Shown here: piece by piece, positions 41,521 through 50,346 of the stretch
Position numbering within the stretch: the first letter of the stretch is position 1
Layout of the letters: the number at the start of each line of letters is the position of its first letter
Assembly (NCBI RefSeq): GCF_003458415.1
Contig: NZ_QRUF01000008.1
Span: 12,582 to 76,581 of the forward strand
Direction: 5' to 3'
Length of the DNA: 64,000 nt
DNA from: Collinsella sp. AF25-2LB
GTDB taxonomy: Bacteria > Actinomycetota > Coriobacteriia > Coriobacteriales > Coriobacteriaceae
Notes under the pieces: model-generated
Database searches by the model: none
What the model was told of the DNA's origin: nothing
What the model saw: only the letters and a program-made list of their open reading frames with translations
Made by a program: the position numbers and the translations under genes

Positions 41521-43300
41521 ACTCGTTGAGTAGCCTTACGGCTTCGGCGGCCATGTTCTCGACCGTCATGCCGTTCTGAGCGAGCAGCTCGTTGGGGTCG
41601 TAGCGGTCGGGGAAGCCTTTGGCGATGCCGAAGGTGCGCGTGCGCACAGGCGTGCAGGCCAGATAGCACGCGACGCGCTCGCCCCAGCCGCCGTCCAAGA
41701 TGCCGTCCTCGAGGGTGACGACAACGCGATGCTCGGCGGCGAGACTGTCGAGGAACTCGCGGTCAAGCTCGGTTGCATAGCGCGGGTTGACGAGCGTGGC
41801 CTCGATACCGTACTCGGCAGCCAAGCGGTTTGTCACGCGCTCGCCCAGCTCAAAGAAATCGCCAAGTGCGAGCACGGCAACGTCGCGACCCCGGCGCACC
41901 ACGTTGTAGCGAACGGCGCTGTAGTCGGTGTCTTCGGCGGGCGCAAGGTCGGGACGGCTTACCAGGCCGATGCCCGGTACGCGGATCGCCACGGGATGCT
42001 CGCGGTGATCGAGCGACCAGTTCAGCATGGACAGATATTCCTCCATGCAGGCCGGCGCCAAGTAGTGCATGTTGGGAAGACCGCCCAGCATGGAAATATC
42101 AAAGAACGAAAGGTGCGTCTCGGACGTGGTGCCAAAGATCGACGCGCCAAACACTAGGATGGTTGCGGGGGCGTCGTTGAGGCACAGGTCGTGCCACAGT
42201 TCGTCGTAGGCGCGCTGCAGGAACGTACCGTACACGCCAAAGACCGGCTTAGCGCCCGAGCGCGCAAGCGCGGTGGCAAAGGTTACGGCATGCTCTTCGG
42301 CAATGCCCACATCGACGAACTGTTTGCCAGCGGCAGCGCGAAGCTCGGGTGTAAAGCCCATGATGTAGGGCGTGGCGGCCGTGATGCCAACGACCTGCGG
42401 ATCGCGCTCGATGGCGGCGCTGAGCGCCTCGCCCGTAATGTCGGCATAGGTGCGCGGCGCAGGCTCGCTCGGATGGCCCGGGCAAAGTTTGCGGCCGGTT
42501 GCCATATCGAAGGGCCCCACATGATGCCAGCGCTCGGGATCGCTCTGGGCTGGCTCAAAGCCCTTGCCCTTGGCGGTGGAAACGTGCAGCACGATGGGAT
42601 GATTGATATTGCGCAGTTCCTGCAACGCGTCGACGAGGGCCAACACGTCGTTACCGGCGTCCAGGTAGCGGTAGTCGAGCCCCATCGCGCGGAAAACGTT
42701 GCGCTCACAGGTGCCGTTGCTGGCGCGCAGCTCGGCCAGATTGCGATAGAGGCCACCGTGGTTCTCGGCGATGGACTGGTCGTTGTCATTGACGATGATG
42801 ATTAGGTTGCTATCGAGTTCGGCGGCATTGTTAAAGCCCTCAAACGCCAGGCCGCCCGAAAGCGAGCCGTCGCCAATAACGGTAATGACGTTGTATGCAT
42901 CGCCCGCCAGGTCACGAGCGTGCGCCAGGCCGCAGCCCAAGCTCACCGAGGTCGAGGTGTGACCCATGGCGAACAGGTCGTGCTCGGACTCGTCGGGATT
43001 GGCAAAGCCAGAAGCCTCACCATAACGCTCCGGATCGATATAAGTGTACGCGCGCCCGGTCAGCGCCTTGTGGGCGTAGGTCTGGTGCGAAACGTCAAAG
43101 ACAATCTTGTCGATGGGGGAGTCAAATACGCGATGAAGCGCAACCGTAAGCTCAACGACGCCCAAGTTGGGGGCAACGTGCCCGCCGACGGCGGCGGAGC
43201 TTTCGAGGATTGCCTGGCGGATCTCGCCGCAGAGCTGCGGGAGCTCGGCGCGATTAAGAGCCTTGACGTCCTCGGGCGTTGTCGTTTGCGTAAGCAGCAT
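41519..43300 (-). CDS. dxs: 1-deoxy-D-xylulose-5-phosphate synthase-like transketolase
   Basis: A 593-aa thiamine-diphosphate enzyme condensing pyruvate and glyceraldehyde-3-phosphate for isoprenoid and cofactor synthesis. The N-terminal part has DVSHQTYAHKALTG, a variant of the DXS DVGHQAYPHKILTGR motif, and the ThDP-binding GDGSLSGGLAFEGFNNA. The catalytic glutamate is in DVGIAEEHAVTFA. At 593 aa it is shorter than typical DXS (about 620), and the SHQ form is common in gut-bacterial DXS paralogues, so a second genuine dxs elsewhere is possible. It stands alone with a structured leader and its own terminator. Confidence 0.82.
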   Translation of the reverse strand: MLLTQTTTPEDVKALNRAELPQLCGEIRQAILESSAAVGGHVAPNLGVVELTVALHRVFDSPIDKIVFDVSHQTYAHKALTGRAYTYIDPERYGEASGFANPDESEHDLFAMGHTSTSVSLGCGLAHARDLAGDAYNVITVIGDGSLSGGLAFEGFNNAAELDSNLIIIVNDNDQSIAENHGGLYRNLAELRASNGTCERNVFRAMGLDYRYLDAGNDVLALVDALQELRNINHPIVLHVSTAKGKGFEPAQSDPERWHHVGPFDMATGRKLCPGHPSEPAPRTYADITGEALSAAIERDPQVVGITAATPYIMGFTPELRAAAGKQFVDVGIAEEHAVTFATALARSGAKPVFGVYGTFLQRAYDELWHDLCLNDAPATILVFGASIFGTTSETHLSFFDISMLGGLPNMHYLAPACMEEYLSMLNWSLDHREHPVAIRVPGIGLVSRPDLAPAEDTDYSAVRYNVVRRGRDVAVLALGDFFELGERVTNRLAAEYGIEATLVNPRYATELDREFLDSLAAEHRVVVTLEDGILDGGWGERVACYLACTPVRTRTFGIAKGFPDRYDPNELLAQNGMTVENMAAEAVRLLNE

Positions 43301-43325
43301 CGTTGTGGGTTACTCCATGCGAATC

Positions 43326-43352
43326 GTGCGCCGGCACTCCCTCGGCCGGCAC
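43326..43352 (-). promoter_or_regulatory. Leader hairpin of dxs
   Basis: A stem GTGC-GCCGGC with GCCGGC-AC lies 26 bases upstream of the dxs start. Further upstream the perfect palindrome CAAAACGTTTTG at 43428-43439 may be an operator shared with the divergent HD gene. Confidence 0.4.
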
Positions 43353-43527
43353 AATTGCACAAAACAGTCTCGCACATTTTGGCGTTTGATATGTGACGGC
43401 GGCGCGGTAATTCGCCAACTGGTGGGGCAAAACGTTTTGTCCGATGCCATACTGATATGTTCCATGATGTTTTATCGATTGTGCACAGGCCGTGGCTTGT
43501 CGCCGTGAGTCGCTGGAAGGAGGCAGC

Positions 43528-44064
43528 ATGTCCGATGCCGTTCGTGCCGAAGAAATCGCGCACGAGGTCGACTATGCCGCCCGCCAGCTGGCCCAGGCGG
43601 GCCGCTTGGACCTGACACACGAGTTTATCCAGCATGGCGACGTGACGGTCTATGCACATGTGACTTCAGTAGCGCGGGCGAGCCTGTCCTTTGCCGAGCG
43701 CTTGGGCCGTGCTGGCATTTCGGTCGACCGTGCTTCATTGCTGCGCGGGGCCCTGCTGCACGATTACTTTCTCTATGACTGGCACGATCCCGACCCAAGC
43801 CATCGGCTGCATGGCTTTCGTCACCCGTTTTTTGCCCTGGCACGTGCGGAGGAAGATTTTGAGCTGACGCCGCGCGAACGGAATATTATCGTGCGGCATA
43901 TGTTTCCGCTGGTGCCAGTGCCGCCGACGTGTCGTGAGGCTTGGATTGTATGCCTGGCAGATAAATGGTGCGCTCTGCGCGAGACGGTCGCCGGTCGTCT
44001 GCGGCGCAAGGACGAGGCGGACGATGACGTGAGTGGCGAATCGAGCGAAAAGAGGAGAGGGTAG
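43528..44064 (+). CDS. HD-domain hydrolase
   Basis: A 178-aa HD superfamily phosphohydrolase. Metal ligands appear as H in YAHVTSVA (about 34-41), HD in LLHDYFLYDWH (about 79-89), and a late D in CLADKWCALRE (about 144-154). Substrate is unknown; relatives dephosphorylate nucleotides or act on small phosphates. GGAAGGAGGCAGC places the start at 43528. It ends four bases before the next gene, so the two form an operon. Confidence 0.82.
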   Translation: MSDAVRAEEIAHEVDYAARQLAQAGRLDLTHEFIQHGDVTVYAHVTSVARASLSFAERLGRAGISVDRASLLRGALLHDYFLYDWHDPDPSHRLHGFRHPFFALARAEEDFELTPRERNIIVRHMFPLVPVPPTCREAWIVCLADKWCALRETVAGRLRRKDEADDDVSGESSEKRRG

Positions 44065-44067
44065 ACG

Positions 44068-45087
44068 GTGGGGACCGCGATCGACATGGCATTTGACGGC
44101 GCGACGCTTGCCACCTGCCCACTCTCGGCACTGGTGCTCTCGTTTGCCTTTTACGGGTTTTGCGGTTGGGCATGGGAGTCGACAGTATGCGCCATGCTCA
44201 ATCACGGACGATTTGCCAACAGTGGCTTTTTGCTTGGGCCGTGCTGCCCCATCTATGGCGCGGGCGGCATTGCCTGCTGGCTGCTGTTGCGTGGGATTCC
44301 GGATGCCTCGAGCCAGTTTGTCGCTGCAGCGCTCGTATGCAGCGTGATTGAGTACAGTGTGGGCCTTCTATTGGAAAAAACAACGGGCGCTCGCTTTTGG
44401 GACTATTCGCACCTGCCGTTTAACCTGCACGGACGCATCTGCCTGTACTGGGCATGCGCGTTTGGCCTGGGTGCGTTGTGTATTTGCCGCGTGGTGGAGC
44501 CGGCGGTGTTGGGCCTGCTTGCCCATCTGCCGGTGCTGATTGTGCGGCTGTCCGCGTTTATCGTCGCGGTCGCGATGATGGTCGACGCGGTGTGCTCGTT
44601 GGCGAGCTGGCGGCGTCTGTCTGATCAGCTGGAGCGCGTCCGGGCCGACCTTGCCGACCGCATTAATGAGTCGCTTGCCGATGCCTCGGACTCAATGCTT
44701 GAGCGCATTCCCGATTCGACGATTGACTCGGTGGCACAGACGCACATCCGCAGCCGTGCCGTTAACGCGTGGCTGGCGGAGCTGGGCGATGCGACGCTCG
44801 ATGCCCTGCGCGAGAAGGCTTCGATGCCGACGTTTATCGCGGATGGTGCTCGCGGCCTGGCGCTCGCTGCCCGCCGCGTGGCCGATGCCGCGCCGAGCAT
44901 GCCGCGTCCGTCGTTCAGTCGTCGCCTTGCCGGCAAGCGCATGAGCCGTCCGGTGCCGAGCGTGTCGCTCAGCCGCCGCGACCTGCGCTTTTTCAATGCC
45001 TTCCCGCGTCTGCGCATCAATCGCTACGAAGGTGTCATTCGAGCAACTAATCTCCGCGACCGCGCCCGCGAGCTGTTTCGGCGCTAG
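44068..45087 (+). CDS. CmpB-type (DUF1113) membrane protein with long C-terminal tail
   Basis: A 339-aa protein. The N-terminal half (about 15-180) is the putative type IV ABC-transporter permease fold CmpB/DUF1113, with the signature segments SGFLLGPCCPIYG and WDYSHLPFNLHGRICLYW. The C-terminal half (about 185-339) is helical, charged and basic, and is not found in the shorter family members. No ATPase is adjacent, so transport is unproven. It is coupled to the HD hydrolase gene. Confidence 0.8.
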   Translation: MGTAIDMAFDGATLATCPLSALVLSFAFYGFCGWAWESTVCAMLNHGRFANSGFLLGPCCPIYGAGGIACWLLLRGIPDASSQFVAAALVCSVIEYSVGLLLEKTTGARFWDYSHLPFNLHGRICLYWACAFGLGALCICRVVEPAVLGLLAHLPVLIVRLSAFIVAVAMMVDAVCSLASWRRLSDQLERVRADLADRINESLADASDSMLERIPDSTIDSVAQTHIRSRAVNAWLAELGDATLDALREKASMPTFIADGARGLALAARRVADAAPSMPRPSFSRRLAGKRMSRPVPSVSLSRRDLRFFNAFPRLRINRYEGVIRATNLRDRARELFRR

Positions 45088-45285
45088 CCGGGATGGGCGT
45101 GCTCACGGCTCCCTTGCTCGCGTATTTCCCGTCCGTTTCGCGTCCGTTGCCGTGCCGTTTCCAAGATTGCGGCACCGTTTCCATTCGACAACGCAGCGTT
45201 TAACAACGCCGTATCTGGTCTACACCAGTTGCCCCTCGGCCGCATTATGGGCGCCGACAACGTTCATGCGATCAAGGGGGAGCGA

Positions 45286-46563
45286 ATGTACGATACGGGA
45301 TCGACAACGTTTATGCTCATCTGCACCATGCTCGTGTTTTTAATGACACCGGGTCTGGCGTTTTTCTATGGCGGCCTGTCTAGGCGCAAAAATGTCATCA
45401 ACACCATGCTCATGTGCTTTGGCGCCATTGGCCTGGTTGGCGTGCTGTGGATTGTTGCCGGCTGGTCGCTGGCCTACGGCGGCGACGGTTCCAGCCCGTT
45501 TATTGGAGGCCTTGACCAGCTACTGTGCCTTCCGGTGCTCAACCAGGTGCTGCAGGCGGCCGAGGGCAATGCCACTGACGGCGCCGTCTACCCTCAGATC
45601 ATCAACATCGCCTTTCAGATGGCATTTGCCATGATCACTGCTGCTATCGTCACGGGCAGCCTGGCCGGCCGCGTTAAGTTTGGTGCCATGACGGCCTTCC
45701 TGGGCATTTGGCTGCTTGTGGTCTATGCGCCGCTTGCCCACATGGTTTGGGGCGGCGAGGGCTCCTTTATCGGTGACATTATCGGCGCACTCGACTTTGC
45801 CGGCGGCGACGTGGTGCACATTTCGTCCGGTCTTACGGGCCTGATTCTCTGCTTAATGCTCGGCCGTCGTCGTGGTTTTGGCATGGTGAGCTATCGTCCG
45901 CATAACGTGCCGTTTGTAGCGCTGGGCGCCGGCCTGCTTTGGTTTGGCTGGTTTGGCTTTAACGGCGGCAGCGAGTTTAAGGCCGACGCCGTGGCGGCAC
46001 TCGCCATCCTCAACACCGTGACGGCCAGCGCGGCGGGCATGGTCTCGTGGCTTGCCGTCGAGCGCGTGCACACTGGTCGCCCCACGCTGGTGGGCGCCAA
46101 CACCGGTCTGGTTGCGGGACTTGTGGTGGTCACGCCCGGCGCGGGCTTTGTCGAGCCGTGGGCAGCGCTGGTTATGGGCCTGATCGTATCGCCCGTCTGC
46201 TACCTGGCCATCAGCCATCTTAAGACCAAGTTTGGCTACGACGACGCACTCGACGCGTTCGGTTGCCATGGTATCGGCGGCATCCTGGGCGGCGTGCTCA
46301 CGGGCCTGTTCTGCGTGCCGGAGCTCTCGTGGACCGGTAAGGGCGGCCTGTTCTACACGGGCGACGTGTCGCTGCTCGTTTCGCAGATTCTGGGCATTGT
46401 GGTGACGGTCGCTATTGTGCTGGTGCTCGATTTGGTAATCGCCGCGGTGGTCAAGGCACTGTTCCACGGCAGTCTGCGTGTGGACGAGGCCGATGAGGCG
46501 CTGGGCCTGGATGCGAGTCAGCACGGCGAGAGCGCCTACCCTTCGTTCTCCGGACTCGATTAG
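45286..46563 (+). CDS. amt: Ammonium transporter
   Basis: A 425-aa Amt/MEP channel with 11 expected transmembrane helices. Family motifs are TPGLAFFYGGLSRRKN near the N-terminus, the pore histidine segment DFAGGDVVHISSG (about 178-190), LWFGWFGFNGGSE, and the second pore histidine in DAFGCHGIGGILGG (about 325-338). AAGGGGGAGCGA precedes ATG 45286. A PII gene follows, the usual amt-glnK pairing by which PII plugs the channel when nitrogen is ample. A long inverted repeat lies between the two. Confidence 0.93.
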   Translation: MYDTGSTTFMLICTMLVFLMTPGLAFFYGGLSRRKNVINTMLMCFGAIGLVGVLWIVAGWSLAYGGDGSSPFIGGLDQLLCLPVLNQVLQAAEGNATDGAVYPQIINIAFQMAFAMITAAIVTGSLAGRVKFGAMTAFLGIWLLVVYAPLAHMVWGGEGSFIGDIIGALDFAGGDVVHISSGLTGLILCLMLGRRRGFGMVSYRPHNVPFVALGAGLLWFGWFGFNGGSEFKADAVAALAILNTVTASAAGMVSWLAVERVHTGRPTLVGANTGLVAGLVVVTPGAGFVEPWAALVMGLIVSPVCYLAISHLKTKFGYDDALDAFGCHGIGGILGGVLTGLFCVPELSWTGKGGLFYTGDVSLLVSQILGIVVTVAIVLVLDLVIAAVVKALFHGSLRVDEADEALGLDASQHGESAYPSFSGLD

Positions 46564-46669
46564 CAGCTTCCCCAAGCACCGCACCTCGGCCTTCAATCGT
46601 CGTTTGCGTACCTTAAGTACGCGGCACTCCTCTTTCAGGCCGATCTGCGGCACTTGGGAAACCTGCTAA
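46564..46669. repeat. 106-bp imperfect hairpin between amt and PII
   Basis: Arms of about 48 bp on either side of a GTAC-CTTAA-GTAC-like centre pair at about three quarters of positions; GGCACTTGGGAAACCTGC of the right arm is partly repeated at 46712-46735. It begins directly after the amt stop and may set the amt:PII ratio. Confidence 0.65.
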
Positions 46670-46777
46670 GACCTGTTAGTTGCACTTATCTGATCTACAA
46701 GGTTGGTCTGTGGCACCTGGAAACCTCGTGCCATGTGAGGGACAATTCATTTCTTTTTTTGAAGAGAGGAATTCACT

Positions 46778-47116
46778 ATGAAGAAGATTACGGCGATCGT
46801 TCGTGCCGAGAAGCTTGAGGTTCTTAAAGACGCTCTGTTTGCTGCCGATGTTCGTGGCATGACTATCAACCAGGTGCAGGGCTGCGGCGCACAGCATGGC
46901 TGGAAGGAATACGTGCGCGGCAACGAGTTGCTTGTCAACACGATTCCTAAGGTGCAGTTCACGCTCATTTGCGCCGATGAGCATGTCGACGGCATTGTCG
47001 ACATTATCTGCAGCGCCGCTCGCACCGGTGCCGTCGGCGACGGCAAGATCTGGGTCGAGCCGGTCGAGGAAGTTATTCGCATACGTACTGGCGAACACGG
47101 TCCCGCCGCGGTGTAG
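46778..47116 (+). CDS. glnB: PII nitrogen regulatory protein without the uridylylation tyrosine
   Basis: A 112-aa PII protein sensing 2-oxoglutarate and ATP/ADP. It aligns without gaps to E. coli GlnB: GMTINQVQGCG, the T-loop, the P-rich PKVQ, and the signature TGAVGDGKIWV and VIRIRTGE. The T-loop residue equivalent to Tyr51 is L51 (segment EYVRGNELLV), so classical uridylylation is impossible. Lys and Arg residues for effector binding are present. GAGAGG precedes the start. Its partner is the Amt channel upstream. Confidence 0.92.
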   Translation: MKKITAIVRAEKLEVLKDALFAADVRGMTINQVQGCGAQHGWKEYVRGNELLVNTIPKVQFTLICADEHVDGIVDIICSAARTGAVGDGKIWVEPVEEVIRIRTGEHGPAAV

Positions 47117-47190
47117 AATCGACCGTCTACCATCCGCAACGTTAAAATGCTGCAATGAGGCACAAGACTTGCGTTGTGGATGGACGGATT

Positions 47191-47853
47191 ATGGGTCGTA
47201 ATAAATATCCCGAGGAGACTGTCGCGAAGATTCTCGACGCGGCGCTGGAGCTATTCTGCGTACAGGGTTATGAGGGGACGAGCATTCAAGACATCGTCGA
47301 CCGCCTCGATGGCATGACCAAGGGTGCTGTCTATCATCACTTTAAGAGCAAAGAGGAGATTTTCAACGCCGCATTTGATCGGGCAACGGCTCCGATTGCT
47401 GAGCACCGTCGCGCGACACTCGGTGCTGGCAATATGACGGGAGCTCAAAAGCTCAAACGACTTTATGCGCCCGAGTCCGTCGTTCCGCAAATCGAGCTAT
47501 GGACTCGCATGCATCCTGCGGCAGATCCGGTAAAAAGCTCGCGGCTGCTGGCGATGCAGTACCAAGGTTCGTTTGACGAGTCGGCCGATGGCAATCTCTT
47601 GCCAGTAATCGAGGAGGGCATCGCCGACGGCTCCATTGCGTGCGAATGCCCGCGCGAAGCAGCGGAGGCCGTATCGTTGTTAGCGAATCTTTGGCTGCTG
47701 CCATTGTTCCGTCCGCTCGAGCCCAAGGAGCGAATGCTTGCTCGCGCACAATGTTTGGCGCAGATGGCGGCCGCGGTGGGGCTTGATTTGGGTAATGAAG
47801 TGCTCCAGACAACGGCCCAGATTTGGGACGTATGGAACCGTGCCGGGTGGTAA
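47191..47853 (+). CDS. TetR-family regulator of the adjacent MFS gene
   Basis: A 220-aa TetR/AcrR repressor. The N-terminal helix-turn-helix is typical: FCVQGYEGTSIQDIVDRLDG then MTKGAVYHHFKSKEEIF. The C-terminal ligand domain is unclassified. The ATG at 47191 gives the normal N-terminus though its ribosome site is weak. It is transcribed toward a drug-efflux-like MFS gene, and two copies of a palindromic operator lie between them. Confidence 0.85.
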   Translation: MGRNKYPEETVAKILDAALELFCVQGYEGTSIQDIVDRLDGMTKGAVYHHFKSKEEIFNAAFDRATAPIAEHRRATLGAGNMTGAQKLKRLYAPESVVPQIELWTRMHPAADPVKSSRLLAMQYQGSFDESADGNLLPVIEEGIADGSIACECPREAAEAVSLLANLWLLPLFRPLEPKERMLARAQCLAQMAAAVGLDLGNEVLQTTAQIWDVWNRAGW

Positions 47854-47858
47854 TATAG

Positions 47859-47942
47859 ATACCAACGGTATGTAATTGATTTGTGAGGGTAGCCACGGCT
47901 GCCCTTTTCAAGTCATTAAATACATACTAACAGTATGTATTT
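47859..47942 (+). promoter_or_regulatory. Two copies of a TetR operator
   Basis: ATACCAACGGTATGTA (47859-47874) and ATACTAACAGTATGTA (47923-47938) agree at 14 of 16 positions, 64 bp apart. The second is the centre of a perfect palindrome AAATACATAC-TAACA-GTATGTATTT (47918-47942) that abuts the MFS ribosome site. Confidence 0.7.
47887..47908 (+). terminator. Terminator after tetR
   Basis: GGGTAGCC-AC-GGCTGCCC followed by TTTTC, placed between the two operator copies. Confidence 0.65.
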
Positions 47943-47954
47943 GGGGGCAGGCTT

Positions 47955-49217
47955 ATGGCTGGGATGCGAAGAATTAGCGTTTCATTGGCGCCAAAAACAG
48001 TGCGATCTATCAGGCTATTTGGTCTTCTTGTTGCACAGCTGTGTGCGTATTCGATGCTGTCGGCACTGTGCTTTGCGTGCCCGCTTTACTTGTTCGATTG
48101 CAGCGGCTCCTCAACGTTATATGGCGCCGTCGCGGCGATAGCGTTCATACCGGGCGTGCTCGCGACTCCGGTTGGCGGGATTTTGGCGGATCGGGGAAGA
48201 CGTCGCGGGGTTCTTGTGGTACTCGGCATTGTTCTGATGGCTGCATCACTGCTGTTTATCCCCATGAAGCGTTCGCTGCCTCTTGCGGTTGTCGTGGCAG
48301 CAATGCTTTGCGTCCAATATGGCATCCAATCGCTGCTGAAACCGATGCTTCAAATTGAGGCGGTGTGCATGACGGGCCAAGAAAAGGTTGAGCGTGCCAC
48401 TGCGTTGGTCTCGCAGATAATCATGATGAGCAATATCTTGGGGCCTGTAGTCGGGACGGCAGTCTATGGGTGCTTTGGTATCGATACTCTATGCGAAACC
48501 GCGGCGTTGACGTTTACGATTTCAGCCCTGCTGTTCGGGGGCGCACTCAAGCAAAATGCCTCATCTGAAACGATGGGAGACGGCGCGACTCGTACGACAC
48601 GCCGAAACGATTTTCGGGAGTTGATTCGGTACCTGTCTCAAAACTCATCATTGCTCGTTGTGTTTTTGATTGCGGCTATTTTGAACCTTGCGTTAGTTGG
48701 GTTAACGATTGGTGCTCCCGTTATTGTTGCAAAGCATCTCGGAATGCAGTCATCCTTTGTTGGGATTATTGAGGTGGCTATGGGCTTAGGTGGTCTTGTC
48801 GGCAGTGGTTTGGTCGGTATTTGGCCGCATCGTTTTTCCTTCAAGGGCATATGTCAATATGTTGCGATGATCTGTTTAGGAGTCGTACCGATTATTGTCA
48901 CGCTACTGTTCGGCACAGATGTATGGGTGTTCACCGTGTTTGCGGTTGGTTCGGCATGGGTCATGGTGTGGGCAGCCATTGCGTCGGTTGAAATCATCGC
49001 GTTTGTTCAACGGGCAGCGCCGACTGAGCTCTGCGGAAAAGTGCTTTCGGTCGTTTACATGGTCCTTTCCTGCGCAACACCTATCGGCCAATTGACGTAC
49101 GGGGTTGCATATGATCGATGGACACCGGCGATTGTATTCGCAGGCATGCTGGCGGTGTTGACGTTGACGACGGTGCTGTTTTATCGGCTGAAAAGTCGCT
49201 TGTGGCGATTGTCTTAA
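47955..49217 (+). CDS. MFS transporter
   Basis: A 420-aa major facilitator with 12 predicted helices. The A-like motif between helices 2 and 3 is GGILADRGRRRGVLV (about 74-88). It resembles macrolide/drug efflux (MefA-like, MFS_3) members in length and loop pattern. GGGGGCAGGCTT precedes ATG 47955, directly after a TetR operator, so it is probably induced by a ligand of the upstream TetR protein. The exported compound is unknown. Confidence 0.85.
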   Translation: MAGMRRISVSLAPKTVRSIRLFGLLVAQLCAYSMLSALCFACPLYLFDCSGSSTLYGAVAAIAFIPGVLATPVGGILADRGRRRGVLVVLGIVLMAASLLFIPMKRSLPLAVVVAAMLCVQYGIQSLLKPMLQIEAVCMTGQEKVERATALVSQIIMMSNILGPVVGTAVYGCFGIDTLCETAALTFTISALLFGGALKQNASSETMGDGATRTTRRNDFRELIRYLSQNSSLLVVFLIAAILNLALVGLTIGAPVIVAKHLGMQSSFVGIIEVAMGLGGLVGSGLVGIWPHRFSFKGICQYVAMICLGVVPIIVTLLFGTDVWVFTVFAVGSAWVMVWAAIASVEIIAFVQRAAPTELCGKVLSVVYMVLSCATPIGQLTYGVAYDRWTPAIVFAGMLAVLTLTTVLFYRLKSRLWRLS

Positions 49218-49278
49218 CGCACTGGGGCACCGTGAATTTGTGGAGGCGGTGGTACGCCGCGCCGGGACGGCATTGTTT

Positions 49279-49332
49279 GGGCACGCCTCTCCTTCGTCTA
49301 CAATATCGTGCAGACGAAGGAGAGGCGTGCCC
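49279..49332 (+). promoter_or_regulatory. Perfect 21-bp hairpin burying the HAD gene ribosome site, with a -10 box in its loop
   Basis: GGGCACGCCTCTCCTTCGTCT (split as arms 49279-49299) pairs perfectly with 49312-49332, which contains GAAGGAGAGG and ends at the base before ATG 49333. A -10 box TACAAT occupies 49299-49304. RNA read through from upstream would hide the ribosome site; RNA started at this -10 would lack the left arm and leave it free. Confidence 0.7.
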
Positions 49333-50190
49333 ATGATCAAGATGTTTGCGAGTGACTTAGACGGAACGCTGCTGAACGCCCTGCACGAGGCAGACGGGAC
49401 CATCCGCCGCGCCATTCGCGAGCTGACCGAGGCTGGCCTGCATGTGGTTCCCGCGACCGGGCGCTCGACGTTGCCAATCGGCGAGCATGGCTTTACGGGG
49501 CTGGCGCTTGACGCCTGCTGCTCCAATGGGTCCATCGTGCGCGACTGCCATGGCGAGGTGCTCAAGACCTGGACCATCGATCCGCAGGTTACCGAGGAGC
49601 TGCTCAAGGCATTCCCGGACATTTGCTTTGATTGCTCCACACCCGATGGCATGTTCTCGAGCGGTTCGTTCGAGATGCATCAGGCGGGCTTTAAAAAGGA
49701 CAGCCCTATCAAGCGCATCGTGATGCGCGGCATGCGCGCGCGTGGCGGCTATCACGAGGAACAGTATTTCGACCAGTCGATCGGTGACATCCTTCGCCAC
49801 GATGTGTGCAAGATCAACTGCCGCGTGACCTCGCCCGAGCTGGAGCGCGACCTTAAGGCATATTTGGCCGAGCGATCGGACCGCGTGGTCAACGCGCCGT
49901 TCGATCCGGTGATGTTCGAGATCACGGACGTGGCGTGCAACAAGGGCGAGAGTGTGTCCTGGCTGGCGGGCTACTACGGCATTGCCGAGGACGAGGTCGC
50001 GGTCTACGGCGACGGCGGCAACGACATTGCCATGCTCAAACGTTTCCGCCACAGCTACGCGACCAAAAACGGCAGCGATGCCGCCAAGGCCGCCGCGAGT
50101 GCAACTATCGGCAGTTGCATGGTTCATGCCGTCCCCAAACACATGCTCGCCACCATGCGCAAGCAAAACTCCCGCACCGTCATCGAATAA
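49333..50190 (+). CDS. Cof-type HAD phosphatase
   Basis: A 285-aa HAD-IIB phosphatase. Motif I is FASDLDGTLL (nucleophile D9), motif II is PATGRS, motif III is the lysine in NKGESVSWLAG and motif IV is VYGDGGNDIAML. It acts on sugar phosphates, nucleotides or flavin phosphates in the cytoplasm; specificity is not readable. The ATG at 49333 is favoured over an upstream in-frame ATG at 49240 because that extension would translate the hairpin and lacks family similarity. The stop is followed immediately by a TGTGACAAAG hairpin. Confidence 0.9.
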   Translation: MIKMFASDLDGTLLNALHEADGTIRRAIRELTEAGLHVVPATGRSTLPIGEHGFTGLALDACCSNGSIVRDCHGEVLKTWTIDPQVTEELLKAFPDICFDCSTPDGMFSSGSFEMHQAGFKKDSPIKRIVMRGMRARGGYHEEQYFDQSIGDILRHDVCKINCRVTSPELERDLKAYLAERSDRVVNAPFDPVMFEITDVACNKGESVSWLAGYYGIAEDEVAVYGDGGNDIAMLKRFRHSYATKNGSDAAKAAASATIGSCMVHAVPKHMLATMRKQNSRTVIE

Positions 50191-50219
50191 TGTGACAAAG
50201 GGATAGCCCCTTTGTCACA
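50191..50219. repeat. TGTGACAAAG hairpin, copy 1
   Basis: TGTGACAAAGGG and CCCTTTGTCACA pair over 12 bp with a five-base loop, starting at the base after the HAD stop. Copy 2 is at 50625-50658, on the far side of the small toxin-like locus. Confidence 0.8.
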
Positions 50220-50252
50220 GGTGACGCTGGTCTCTTGAAATACGAACAAACA

Positions 50253-50282
50253 TTCGCATACCTAACTGCGCTTTGATAGAAT
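50253..50282 (+). promoter_or_regulatory. Promoter of the toxin-like mRNA
   Basis: TTCGCA (50253-50258), 18-bp spacer, and an extended -10 TG-A-TAGAAT (TAGAAT at 50277-50282). Transcription would start near 50289 at TGTTGACGGCAG. Confidence 0.6.
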
Positions 50283-50346
50283 TGATACTGTTGACGGCAG
50301 TTCCATGTGCCGGGCAACGCCCTCCATCTGATGGGAGGTGATGCCC

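Noticed and set aside
49240..49332. Upstream extension of the HAD phosphatase
   Set aside because: It would translate the perfect hairpin and places 31 non-family residues before the motif I strand; ATG 49333 has an ideal ribosome site.
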